Part shown: positions 50,313 to 58,644 of the stretch, piece by piece
Position numbering within the stretch: position 1 is the stretch's first letter
Layout: every line of letters begins with the position of its first letter
Notes under the pieces: model-generated
Told to the model about the DNA's origin: nothing
Database searches by the model: none
The model's input: only the letters and a program-made list of their open reading frames with translations
DNA from: Kutzneria kofuensis
GTDB lineage: Bacteria > Actinomycetota > Actinomycetes > Mycobacteriales > Pseudonocardiaceae
DNA: 64,000 nt
Direction: 5' to 3'
Assembly: GCF_014203355.1 (NCBI RefSeq)
Contig: NZ_JACHIR010000001.1
Span: 1,800,038 to 1,864,037 of the forward strand
Translations under genes and position numbers: made by a program

Positions 50313-50975
50313 CGTCGACCTCCCATAGGCAATCCGGTATGGCCCGCACCCTGCTCAAACATCCGATGAATGTCAATATTGACTCTTGGACGAAGACCTG
50401 TCCGGTCAGCGGCGCGGGCACGCCAGGCGGAGGATGTCGCGGCGGGCGGGGCTGGCGCGGCAAGAGGCGACGAGGGGCGGCGCTGCGGCCGGGGGCGGGC
50501 TCAGGCGGAGGTCGGTGCAGCGGGCCGGGGGCGGGGCCAGACGGAGGTCGGTGCAGCGAGCCTGAGGCGGGCCAGGCGGAGGTCGGTGCAGCGGGCAGGG
50601 GTGCCGCAGTGAGAGGCGCCGGGCATGGGGCGCGGCGGGGCAGGTCGGGGGCGGTCCGAGCCGTGACTGGTGATCCCGCACGGCGGGGGTGGGGCCGGCG
50701 CGGGGGACGAAACCAGGCACCGGCCTCTACATCGACGAGTGGTCCTGCGCGGCCGGGCGAGGCCGAGCGTGGGGACCGCGTCCGTTCAGGCAGAACCGTC
50801 CGACCGGGCGGTCGCGATCGGGGTGCAGCCTGGGCCGTTCGGCGTAGCGTCGAATGTGAGCGGCACCCGGCCACCGCGCTCGGTCGGGTGCCGCCAACAC
50901 AATCCGTTGCGGGACAACCCAAGTCTGCACCTAGGTACATTGTCGACGGTCGCCGCGATGGCAAAAGATCGCCCT
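50313..50975. other. Long intergenic region between GH95 and the repeat protein
   Basis: These 663 bases between divergent genes contain the tandem repeat at 50506-50610 and very G-rich plus-strand DNA. Open frames exist on both strands but they are low-complexity and unsupported. No RNA gene is recognised. Confidence 0.4.
50500..50610. repeat. Three-copy tandem repeat, 35-36 bp
   Basis: The core CGGAGGTCGGTGCAGCG begins at 50506, 50542 and 50577, so the periods are 36 and 35 bp. Flanking G-rich segments are also conserved. Confidence 0.8.
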
Positions 50976-51752
50976 ATGTCCCTGAAATCTTGGGCCGTTG
51001 CCGCCGCGACGGTCGCACTCCTGGCCGTGGGCGCGCCGGCGTCGGCGGCTACGTCCACCATCGACGGCAGCTACGCGTTCAACGGAAACGGCTGGGCGGG
51101 CACGTTGCTGGTGTCGGGCTCGGCATCGGGCGCTCCGGCGATCACGATGCACTACACGGAACTGGGCCGGGACGAGCGGCTCACGGGCAGCTGGTCGGCG
51201 GCGTCGAGGACGCTGACGATCAACCGTCCGCTGCAGTGGAACAACAGCCAGACGTACACGCTCTACCTCGGCGACCACAAGCCGAACCAGCCGGTGTTCG
51301 GCGGCTACTTCACGCAGTCGGACGTGCCGGGCCAACGGTACGGGGTGTACGCGAAGGACTATCTGCCGCTGGGCACACCTCGAACGAAACTGTTCAAAGC
51401 CAACGACTCGCTGCCGGACGACCTGGTCGGCTTCTACGGCTTCAACGGAAACGGCTGGACCGGCACCATGAGCGTCCAGTTCACCCAGTGCCGGGTCCCG
51501 GAGATCAACCTGCGCTACGACGAACTCGGCCGCACGGAGCCGATCGCCCAGCGCACCTGGGATCCCGCCACGCACACGCTGACCTTCGTACGACCGCTCA
51601 GCTTCGGCGGCGTGACGCAGACCTACACGCTCTACTTCGCGAACCGCCTGCAAAGCACCCAGATGTTCGGCGGCTACTTCACGCAGTCGGACGTGCCGGG
51701 CCAGCGTTACGCCGCCTTCGCCTTCCTCCAGCCGGGCGGCGTCGGCTGCTAG
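50976..51752 (+). CDS. Secreted two-repeat protein of unknown family
   Basis: A 258-residue secreted protein. A signal peptide (about residues 1-28, ending APASAA) is followed by two homologous units of about 105-110 residues. Each unit starts FNGNGW(A/T)GT, contains YxELGR or YDELGR and TYTLY, and ends GGYFTQSDVPGQRY. Unit 1 is about residues 33-130 and unit 2 about 155-250. Beta-rich composition suggests a tandem beta-sandwich or lipocalin-like fold. I recognise no family. The start could also be the ATG at 50958; neither has a clear ribosome site. Its stop overlaps the convergent dehydratase gene by 4 bp. Confidence 0.75.
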   Translation: MSLKSWAVAAATVALLAVGAPASAATSTIDGSYAFNGNGWAGTLLVSGSASGAPAITMHYTELGRDERLTGSWSAASRTLTINRPLQWNNSQTYTLYLGDHKPNQPVFGGYFTQSDVPGQRYGVYAKDYLPLGTPRTKLFKANDSLPDDLVGFYGFNGNGWTGTMSVQFTQCRVPEINLRYDELGRTEPIAQRTWDPATHTLTFVRPLSFGGVTQTYTLYFANRLQSTQMFGGYFTQSDVPGQRYAAFAFLQPGGVGC

Positions 51753-52690
51753 GCGGTCAGCTCGGCGAACCGCTCGGGGCTGATGTTGCCACCGGAGAGG
51801 ATCACGCCGACGCGACCGGAGATGTGCCCCTGCAGCACGGCGGCGAGCGCGGTCGCCCCACTGGGCTCCAGCACGATCTTCAGCCGCTCGAAGGCGAACC
51901 GCATGGCGGCGCGGATCTCGTCGTCGGTGACGAGCACGACGTCGTCGACCAGCCGCTGGTTCACCGAGAACGTCAGCTCGCCGGGCGTGTCGGCGGCCTG
52001 CCCGTCGGCGATGGTCCGGGGCACCGGGACCGACACCCGGTGCCCCGCGGCCAGCGACAGCTTGGTGTCGTTGCCCAACTCGGGTTCCACGCCGACCACC
52101 CGGATCCGCCGGTCCAGCCCCTTGGCCGCGGTGGCACTGCCGGCGATCAGCCCGCCGCCACCGATCGGCGCCACCAGCGTGTCCAGCGGCCCGATCTCCT
52201 CGATCAGCTCCAGCGCCGCGGTGCCCTGACCCGCCATCACATGGGGATGTTCGTACGGCGGGATCAGCGTCAAGCCCCGCTCCTCGGCCAGCGCGTTGCC
52301 GATGGCCACCCGGTCTCCGGTGTACCGGTCGTAGGTGACGATCTCCGCGCCGTAGCCGCGAGTGGCGTCCATTTTGGACTGAGGCGTGTCCGCCGGCATC
52401 AGGATCACCGCGCTGCTGCCGAATTCCCGGGCCGCCAAGGCGACGGCCTGGGCGTGGTTGCCCGACGAGTAGGCGGCGATGCCCCGCCGCAGTTGCTCGG
52501 GCGACAGCCGGGACACGGCGTTGTAGGCGCCGCGGAACTTGAACGCCCCGATGCGCTGGAAGTTCTCGCACTTGAGGAAGATCTCGGCGCCGGCACGCCC
52601 GTCCAACGTGCGGGAGCGCAGCACCGGCGTGCGGTGCGCGACGCCCTTGAGCCGGGCGGCCGCGTCCTGGACATCGTCAAGGGTGAGCAT
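51749..52690 (-). CDS. PLP-dependent threonine/serine dehydratase family enzyme
   Basis: A 313-residue fold-type II PLP enzyme. The PLP lysine is in GAFKFRGAYNAVSRL near residue 51, the AYSSGNHAQAVALAA loop is near residue 73, and the phosphate-binding GGGGLIAGSA lies near residue 177. No ACT regulatory domain is present, so a catabolic threonine/serine deaminase, serine racemase or hydroxyectoine-pathway eliminase are all possible. The ATG at 52690 has a TAGTGT box 6 nt upstream, lying within the 3' region of the DJ-1 gene that it overlaps by 14 bp. Confidence 0.88.
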   Translation of the reverse strand: MLTLDDVQDAAARLKGVAHRTPVLRSRTLDGRAGAEIFLKCENFQRIGAFKFRGAYNAVSRLSPEQLRRGIAAYSSGNHAQAVALAAREFGSSAVILMPADTPQSKMDATRGYGAEIVTYDRYTGDRVAIGNALAEERGLTLIPPYEHPHVMAGQGTAALELIEEIGPLDTLVAPIGGGGLIAGSATAAKGLDRRIRVVGVEPELGNDTKLSLAAGHRVSVPVPRTIADGQAADTPGELTFSVNQRLVDDVVLVTDDEIRAAMRFAFERLKIVLEPSGATALAAVLQGHISGRVGVILSGGNISPERFAELTA

Positions 52691-53351
52691 GTCCCGACAC
52701 TATCCGCCGGATCGTCTCGCGCCGGCCGCGCGTGACCTCCGCCATATCGGCCCGCGCCGCCGCCAGCACGGCGGCCGGCGCGGTCTCCGGCGTGCCGGCG
52801 TCGAACGGCGGCTCCGGCGCGTACTGCATGTACAGCTGAAGTCCTTGCGCCACCTCGACCCCGCACAGCCGGGCGGCCAGCGTCAGCGCGCCGTCGATGC
52901 CGGACGTCACGCCGGCGGCGAAGATCCAGTCGCCGTCCACGACGACGCGCGAGTCGACGACCTCGGCGCCGAACTCCGGGAGCAGGTGCAGCGACGCCCA
53001 GTGGGTGGTGGCCCGACGGCCGGCCAGCAGGCCGGCGGCGCCGAGCAGCAGCGCCCCGGTGCACACGGACAGCACCACGTTCCCCGACTGCTTTCGCAGC
53101 CAGGCAAGGACTTCCTCGTTCTCCATCAGCACGTCCACGCCGCGCCCGCCGGGCACGTGCAGCACGTCCAACCGAGGCGCGTCGGCGATGGCGGCGTCCG
53201 GCACGATGGTGAGCCCCCGGACGTCCCGCACCGGCTCGCCGGTGATGCCGTAGACGCGACAGGTCGAGTCCGGCAGGCGGGACAGGACCTCGAACGGGCC
53301 GGTGAAATCGATCTGGTCCATGTTGTCGAAGACGAGCGAGCCGATGTCCAT
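52677..53351 (-). CDS. DJ-1/PfpI family protein
   Basis: A 224-residue DJ-1/PfpI protein. The nucleophile elbow is LSVCTGALLLGAAGLLAG with Cys near residue 97, and DFTGPFEVLSRL is near the N-terminus. It resembles isonitrile hydratase-type members that lack a DNA-binding domain. The ATG at 53351 is preferred by family start. It overlaps the dehydratase gene by 14 bp and is divergent from a GlxA regulator that has the same fold plus a DNA-binding domain. Confidence 0.87.
   Translation of the reverse strand: MDIGSLVFDNMDQIDFTGPFEVLSRLPDSTCRVYGITGEPVRDVRGLTIVPDAAIADAPRLDVLHVPGGRGVDVLMENEEVLAWLRKQSGNVVLSVCTGALLLGAAGLLAGRRATTHWASLHLLPEFGAEVVDSRVVVDGDWIFAAGVTSGIDGALTLAARLCGVEVAQGLQLYMQYAPEPPFDAGTPETAPAAVLAAARADMAEVTRGRRETIRRIVSGHAHP
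52697..52702 (-). promoter_or_regulatory. -10 box TAGTGT, internal leaderless promoter (dehydratase)
   Basis: On the minus strand TAGTGT is followed by 6 nt and the ATG at 52690. It lies inside the DJ-1 coding region. Confidence 0.5.
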
Positions 53352-53409
53352 GCCCCGATCCTCAACCGGCCCGTCGAAGGACACGAGTGGCAGGACTGCC
53401 GCACTTCGC

Positions 53410-53415
53410 TAGGAT
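53410..53415 (+). promoter_or_regulatory. -10 box TAGGAT, leaderless (GlxA regulator)
   Basis: TAGGAT is followed by 6 nt and the ATG at 53422. Confidence 0.62.
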
Positions 53416-53421
53416 CCTGCC

Positions 53422-54351
53422 ATGCACCGGATCGCCGCCCTGGCCCTGCCGGACGTGGTCGCCTTCGACCTGTCCGTGCCGGCGCAGGTCTTCGGGCACC
53501 GCGACGAGCGCGACCGCTACGAGTTCACGGTCTGCTCGCAGCGGCCGGGCCCGGTGCCCACGACAACCGGCTTCAGCATCGAGGCGACCGCCGGCCTTGA
53601 GGCCCTGACCAGCGCGGACACCGTCATAGTGCCCGGCTTCTTCCCCCTCGACGCCCCACCCGAGCCGGTGCTCAGAGCCCTCCGCACGGCGACCGGCCGA
53701 CTGGTCTCGGTCTGTACGGGAGCGTTCGCGCTGGCGGCGGCCGGCCTGCTCGACGGCCGCACGGCCACCACGCACTGGCAGGACACCGACGAGTTGGCCC
53801 ACCGTTTCCCGAAGATCGACGTGCGCCCCGACGTGCTGTACGTCGACGAGGGCGGGGTGCTGACCAGCGCCGGCGTCGCCGCCTCGATCGACCTCTGCCT
53901 GCACCTCTACCGCATCGATCACGGCGCCGAGCCGGCCGCCCGAGTGGCTCGCCGCATGGTCGTCGCCCCGCACCGCTCCGGCGGCCAGGCGCAGTTCGTC
54001 GACCGGCCGATCCCCGCGGGCACGGGCCTGTCGCAAACCTGCGCCTGGGTCGTCGAACGCCTGCACGAACCGACCACTGTGGACGAGATGGCCCGCCACG
54101 CCGGTTACGCGCCAAGGACTTTCGCCCGCCACTTCCGCGCCGAGACCGGTATGACGCCGCTGCGCTGGCTCACCGCGCAACGCCTGCTGGAGGCCCGGCG
54201 GCTGCTGGAGGCGACCGAGTTGGGCATCGACGAGATCGCACGCCGTTGTGGGCTCGGCACCGCCGCCAACCTGCGGTTGCACCTGGCCCGCGAGTCGGCG
54301 ACCACGCCGACCGCCTACCGCACGGCTTTCCGCGGCAGCACAATTCGCTGA
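53422..54351 (+). CDS. GlxA-type transcriptional regulator (DJ-1 + AraC)
   Basis: A 309-residue regulator. An N-terminal DJ-1/PfpI domain (residues 1-165; VSVCTGAFALAAAGLLDGR with Cys near 96) is fused to an AraC double helix-turn-helix (about 210-300; TVDEMARHAGYAPRTFARHF and GIDEIARRCGLGTAANLRLH). Such proteins sense small metabolites through the DJ-1-like domain. Divergence from the DJ-1 and dehydratase genes across 70 bp suggests that it controls them. Its probable promoter is leaderless. Confidence 0.93.
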   Translation: MHRIAALALPDVVAFDLSVPAQVFGHRDERDRYEFTVCSQRPGPVPTTTGFSIEATAGLEALTSADTVIVPGFFPLDAPPEPVLRALRTATGRLVSVCTGAFALAAAGLLDGRTATTHWQDTDELAHRFPKIDVRPDVLYVDEGGVLTSAGVAASIDLCLHLYRIDHGAEPAARVARRMVVAPHRSGGQAQFVDRPIPAGTGLSQTCAWVVERLHEPTTVDEMARHAGYAPRTFARHFRAETGMTPLRWLTAQRLLEARRLLEATELGIDEIARRCGLGTAANLRLHLARESATTPTAYRTAFRGSTIR

Positions 54352-54386
54352 CAGGTTCCTCACAATCTCCTGCCATCGTGGCCGGC

Positions 54387-54965
54387 ATGAAGCTCGCGCT
54401 CTACGCCGGTGCCGCGCTCGCCACGGTCACGCTGGCCGCCTGCGGCTCGACTCCCCCACCGCCGCAGGTCGCTTCGCTGGCCACCTCCAACGCCACGGCC
54501 ACCAGCACACCATCCACTTCGGACGACTCGAAGCGTCCGCAACTGCGGCTCGACAGCTCCGACGACGACGTCAACGCGGTCTGGAAGGCGTACTACGCCT
54601 GCCTGAAGGACAACGGGCACAAGATGTTGACCGGCCGGGGCGACGAGCATGCAGGCGTCTACGACCCGTCCGGCACCAGTCCGGACATGAACGACGACAG
54701 CCCGCCCTCGGTCGCCGCCCGCAAGGCGTGCAAGGACAAGCTGCCGCTGCAGCCGCCGGAGCTGGACCAGTCGAGGAATCCGCACTACCTCGACCAGTAC
54801 CACGCGTACATGACCTGCCTGACCAGCCACGATCTTGCCGTGCACGCCACCGATCCGTTCGGTTCGGGCTGGACCTACGACGACGGCGTCACGCAGAAGC
54901 TCAGCGAATCGCAGCAGCGACAGGTCGACCACGACTGTCAGCTGTCCTCATTCAAGCTGGGCTAG
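54387..54965 (+). CDS. Hypothetical lipoprotein
   Basis: A 192-residue predicted lipoprotein. The signal peptide ends in a lipobox LAAC (Cys19), then a Ser/Thr/Ala linker, and a small domain with four cysteines (YYACLKDNGH, RKACKDKLP, YMTCLTSHD, DHDCQLSSF), which could make two disulfides. It has no recognised family. The ATG at 54387 is chosen because the signal peptide starts there; the ribosome site is weak. It ends by overlapping the convergent LuxR-type gene by 18 bp. Confidence 0.8.
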   Translation: MKLALYAGAALATVTLAACGSTPPPPQVASLATSNATATSTPSTSDDSKRPQLRLDSSDDDVNAVWKAYYACLKDNGHKMLTGRGDEHAGVYDPSGTSPDMNDDSPPSVAARKACKDKLPLQPPELDQSRNPHYLDQYHAYMTCLTSHDLAVHATDPFGSGWTYDDGVTQKLSESQQRQVDHDCQLSSFKLG

Positions 54966-56213
54966 AGTCCCGTCGACGCCGTCCTCCAACAGCCCCAGGT
55001 CCTGCGCCGCGGCCAGCGCCGCCGCCTTGCTGTGCACGCCGAGCTTGCGGAACAGGCTGCTCTGCAGGTTTTCCACGGTACGCACGGAAATGCCGAGCAG
55101 CCGGGCGGTCTGCTTGGCGGAGTGGCCGCGGCCGATGGAGGCGATGATCTCCTGCTCCCGCCGGGTCAGCGAGAGCTGCCACCGCCACCATGTGCGGTCG
55201 CCGCCGCGAGCACGGCCCAGCATGGTGCGGGAATGCGCCGCGTCCACCATCAGATGGCCTTGGCCGGCCGCGTGCACAGCTGGCACGATCAGGCCGTCCA
55301 TCCGGGCCGCGGGCAGTACTGTGACGCCGCTGGAAAGCGCTTCCAGGGCGTGCTGCAGCGGCAGTTCCCGGCTCGCGACCACCACCGGCACCGAGTGGTT
55401 GACCACAACCGCCTGCCAGTCCTCGGGCTCCGGGTCGATCAGCACAGTGGCCACGCCCGGCTCGTCCGCGCCGACCACGGGAATGCCGTGCTCGTCAAGA
55501 ATCCGTCGCACACGGTCCGCGAGCAGGCAGCCGGTGGTCCGCGTGATGACGCACACCCGCAGCAGGTCCCGCAGCTGGCCGCGCTCCTGGCGGGGCAGGT
55601 CGATCACCGAAGCCATCAGGCCCAGCCGAGTGGCGCTCGCCGCCGCGTGCGCCTGGTTGTGCACGTCGAGCTTGGCGAAGATGCGCTGCTTGTGGTGTTC
55701 CACGGTGTGCAGGCTGATGCCGAGCTCGTAGGCCACTTGCCGCGGCGCGTAGCCGGCGCTGATCAGGTACAGCACCTCAAGCTCACGGGTGGTGAGCACC
55801 TGCCGCGTTCCCTTGTCCAGCCTGGTGATCTCCACTGCCACCGACGGCACCTTGATCGCCGCGACCAGCGCGTCCAGGCCTCGGGCGTAGGACACCAGCG
55901 CGCTGATGCCGGCCTCGTAGGCACGGATCACGTACGCCGCGGGCAGCACCTCGTGCACGCCGACCATGCGCAGCCGGCGGCCGGGCTCCAGCAGCAGCGT
56001 CACCAGCCGCTCGTTGCTCCACCGGGGCGTGTCCGCCTCGAACACCGCCACCTCGGGCCGGCACAGGTGGCACAGCTGAACCAGCTCGGGCGCGGAGGCC
56101 ACGGTGCCCGCCAGCGTGATGCCCGGCTCCCGCGTCAGGTGTGTCGCCAGGAGTTCCCTGACCAGCCGGTTCTGGTGCTGGAGGACGACGTTCACCCGAG
56201 GATGTGCAAGCAT
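54948..56213 (-). CDS. Double-headed LuxR/NarL-type regulator with pseudo-receiver domains
   Basis: A 421-residue protein with two LuxR helix-turn-helix domains, at about 141-195 (TTRELEVLYLISAGYAPRQV) and 349-405 (LTRREQEIIASIGRGHSAKQ). Each is preceded by a receiver-like domain. In the first, the acidic pocket DD is replaced by QH and the phosphoacceptor Asp position is Glu59 (RPEVAVFEADTP), so it is unlikely to be phosphorylated normally. The second is too divergent to align by eye. The ATG at 56213 has GGAGGGAG upstream. No histidine kinase adjoins it. Confidence 0.87.
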   Translation of the reverse strand: MLAHPRVNVVLQHQNRLVRELLATHLTREPGITLAGTVASAPELVQLCHLCRPEVAVFEADTPRWSNERLVTLLLEPGRRLRMVGVHEVLPAAYVIRAYEAGISALVSYARGLDALVAAIKVPSVAVEITRLDKGTRQVLTTRELEVLYLISAGYAPRQVAYELGISLHTVEHHKQRIFAKLDVHNQAHAAASATRLGLMASVIDLPRQERGQLRDLLRVCVITRTTGCLLADRVRRILDEHGIPVVGADEPGVATVLIDPEPEDWQAVVVNHSVPVVVASRELPLQHALEALSSGVTVLPAARMDGLIVPAVHAAGQGHLMVDAAHSRTMLGRARGGDRTWWRWQLSLTRREQEIIASIGRGHSAKQTARLLGISVRTVENLQSSLFRKLGVHSKAAALAAAQDLGLLEDGVDGTLAQLE

Positions 56214-56697
56214 TGACGATTCTCCCTCCGCCGCCCCCGACGAGGTAATCGCAGAAAACACCCGCGGCCATGGCCGGTCAATACCACCAAAAGCACCAGC
56301 CACGCGGGCGTCCAGACCAGTGAGAACCCGAAGTCATCGGATGAAATCGATTGCAACGGATGTCTCAGCTCATGTCCCTCCGCTATTTCCGAGAAAGGGC
56401 GCATCATGTGGCACGTTGGCGGCGGTCAACGAGAACCCACTCGACGGCGGCCGAGTATGACAGCGGTGCGTGCCCCCGGCAACAATACCGGCGGCGATTA
56501 CCTAGGTGCCCTTTCACCACGGTGGCTCGTATTCGCGAACGCCATAGCGCGATCGGCCCAAACGACGGGTTCGAACGGTGCAGCCGGGACACCGCGGCGT
56601 CAACCGTGTACTAGGGAGAACTCGCCATACCGGCCCCGACCACCACGGATCTAGCATTCGGCTGGCCGAACCGGTCGTTGCACTGCTGGGGGTGGCG
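56214..56697. other. Intergenic, divergent LuxR / LLM region
   Basis: These 484 bases have AT-richer patches near 56340-56400 and 56480-56500, suitable for promoters. Short open frames are present but none has a supported start. No repeat or RNA is recognised. Confidence 0.4.
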
Positions 56698-57642
56698 ATG
56701 GGTGTCCGGATGCCGACGCGGTTCCACTGGACGCTGCCCACCAGCGGGGATCCGGTGGAGTTCTGCCGCTCGGCGGAGGACGGCGGCATCAACCAGGTGC
56801 TGCTGCCGTCGGCATTCCACCGGCCGGATCCGGTCGCCCTGGCCGCACACCTCGCGGCCGCGACGAAGGACGTCGGATTGATGATCTGCCCACGCACCGA
56901 CATGCAGTCACCCACCCACCTCGTCCGTCAGGTGAACACGCTCTCAACAGTGACCGGCGGCCGGGTGAGCGTGCTCGGGGCGTGTCCGTACGATAACGAT
57001 TTCCGGGCGCACGACGAGTTCTGGACGGTCTGCGACGCGTTGTGGCGAGATCCGGAATTCCGCCGCATCAACCCCCCGTTCACGGCGGCAGAACGGGATC
57101 GGCCCGAACTGTATTTCAGCGGGAGTTCGAGCGCGGCGTCCGACCTCGCGGTCCGGCACGGCGACGTGCTACTGCTCCTCGGCGACGCGCCCGCCGCAGT
57201 GGCCGGGCGAGGGAGCCGCGTGCGCGCTGCCGGCCGCGAGGTCGGGCTGCTGTTCTCCGTGGTGTGCCGGCGAAGCCGGGCCGAGGCGGTGGACGCGGCG
57301 CTGGCGCTGACCGAGATCGCCGGCGAGAACGCCTACGCGATAAGGGAACGTTTCCGGCTGCTGACCGCCGAGGCGGTGGCGCTGACCGGCGGCTGGTGCG
57401 AGTCGCCCGAGGAGGACGCCGACCACTGGCCGCGGCCGTACCTGTGGACCGGGGCGATGCCGTTCCTCGGCCCGCTCGGGCTGGCCCTCGTCGGCACGCC
57501 CGACGAGCTCGCCGACGCGGTGCTGGACTACCGGCGGGCCGGCGTCACCCACATCCTGTGCCACGGCGACGGGATGATTCCGTTCTGCCAGGAGGTTCTC
57601 CCCCGGGTGCGTGCCCTCGAACCGGGAGACCACAGTGGATGA
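56698..57642 (+). CDS. Luciferase-like (SsuD-type) flavin monooxygenase
   Basis: A 314-residue LLM protein of the alkanesulfonate monooxygenase group. Blocks include PTRFHWTLPTSGDP, TGGRVSVLGACPYDNDF, RPELYFSGSSSAASDLAVRHG and LVGTPDELADAVLDYRRAGVTH. It is shorter than SsuD (about 380), chiefly in the middle. The ATG at 56698 is chosen, although a GTG two codons earlier is possible; GGGG precedes both. No sulfonate transporter or flavin reductase gene is adjacent, so the substrate is open. Confidence 0.82.
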   Translation: MGVRMPTRFHWTLPTSGDPVEFCRSAEDGGINQVLLPSAFHRPDPVALAAHLAAATKDVGLMICPRTDMQSPTHLVRQVNTLSTVTGGRVSVLGACPYDNDFRAHDEFWTVCDALWRDPEFRRINPPFTAAERDRPELYFSGSSSAASDLAVRHGDVLLLLGDAPAAVAGRGSRVRAAGREVGLLFSVVCRRSRAEAVDAALALTEIAGENAYAIRERFRLLTAEAVALTGGWCESPEEDADHWPRPYLWTGAMPFLGPLGLALVGTPDELADAVLDYRRAGVTHILCHGDGMIPFCQEVLPRVRALEPGDHSG

Positions 57643-57714
57643 TGAGCAGTTCAGCCGGTGCCGCGCGGGTCCTGCCGGTACGGTGGCGATCATCGTTCGA
57701 GCACTGGAGCGAAG

Positions 57715-58611
57715 GTGAAGCGACTTCTCCTCGCGGCCCTGGCCTCGGTCGCCGCGATGGCCGCCACGGCCCCCGCGGCGTCTGCAGGTGTCGGTCCGCT
57801 GCACGTCGTCGCCATGGGCGACTCGTACGCGTCGGGCACCGGCGCCGGCGACTACCAGCCCGGCACCGAGGGTAATTGCTGGCGTAGCAACAACTCCTAC
57901 TCGGAACAGCTCGTCACCCGGCTGCGGGCCCAGGGCCGGAGCGTGCAGTTCGCCAACGTGACGTGCAGCGGCGCGGCGACTTCCGATCTGTACAAGGAGT
58001 ATCTCGGCCAGCCGCCGCAGTTGGACGCGCTTCGGGCCGACACCAGCGTGGTGCTGCTGACCATCGGCACCAACGACATCGGCTACGCGGCCTACGGCGG
58101 CCTGTGCATCCAGGGCGACTGCTCGGGCGGGCCGACCCAGGCCATCGCCGCGAAGCTGCCGGACATGGCGAAGAACCTGGGCCAGCTGTTCAAGGACATC
58201 CACTCGCGCAGCCCGCACGCGAGGATCGTGCTGTCCGGTTACGGCAGCCAGCTCACCGCCGGCCCGAACGCGAGCGGCGCGGAGCTGGACCCGATCTGCG
58301 AACCCGAGGTGTTCAGCGCGGAGGAGCGCACCGAGGGCAACGCGCTGGCCAGCCAGTTGGACAAGACGTTGCAGGACACCACTTCGCAGGCGAAGGCGGA
58401 CGGCATCGACACGGCGTTCGTCAGCGAGTACGCGGCCGATTCCGTACACCTCGACGACGCCTTCGCCGGGCACTCGCTGTGCGAGGCGGGCACGCCGTTC
58501 TATCGAGGCTTCGACGCGCTGGCGCCCGGCCAGGAAGGGCCGGACGCCGTGCTGCATCTGAACAAGGACGGGCAGACCGCGCTGGCCGACCTCATCACGG
58601 CTCAGCTCTGA
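57715..58611 (+). CDS. Secreted SGNH/GDSL esterase or lipase
   Basis: A 298-residue secreted hydrolase. A signal peptide (about 1-24, ending AASA) is followed by the SGNH fold: GDSYASG with nucleophile Ser37, the Gly in VTCSGAATSD, the Asn in IGTNDIGYAA, and the catalytic His in LHLNKDGQTALADL near the C-terminus. Six cysteines can form three disulfides, as in streptomycete SGNH lipases. The GTG at 57715 has GGAGCGAAG upstream. Its stop codon lies in the hairpin shared with the convergent dehydrogenase gene. Confidence 0.92.
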   Translation: MKRLLLAALASVAAMAATAPAASAGVGPLHVVAMGDSYASGTGAGDYQPGTEGNCWRSNNSYSEQLVTRLRAQGRSVQFANVTCSGAATSDLYKEYLGQPPQLDALRADTSVVLLTIGTNDIGYAAYGGLCIQGDCSGGPTQAIAAKLPDMAKNLGQLFKDIHSRSPHARIVLSGYGSQLTAGPNASGAELDPICEPEVFSAEERTEGNALASQLDKTLQDTTSQAKADGIDTAFVSEYAADSVHLDDAFAGHSLCEAGTPFYRGFDALAPGQEGPDAVLHLNKDGQTALADLITAQL

Positions 58612-58644
58612 TCACGGTGTGTGGCGGCACACCGGCGTGATCAG
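58608..58644. terminator. Hairpin containing both convergent stop codons
   Basis: An 8-bp plus 6-bp stem with a 3-nt bulge and a 6-nt loop. The left arm contains the SGNH gene stop and the right arm the dehydrogenase stop. Confidence 0.7.

Noticed and set aside
50281-50964. Pro/His-rich frames over the tandem repeat
   Set aside because: They are created by the G-rich repeat; no supported start or conserved domain.
56214-56697. Small genes in the LuxR/LLM gap
   Set aside because: Several 60-90 codon frames exist but none has a ribosome site, leaderless promoter or recognisable product.
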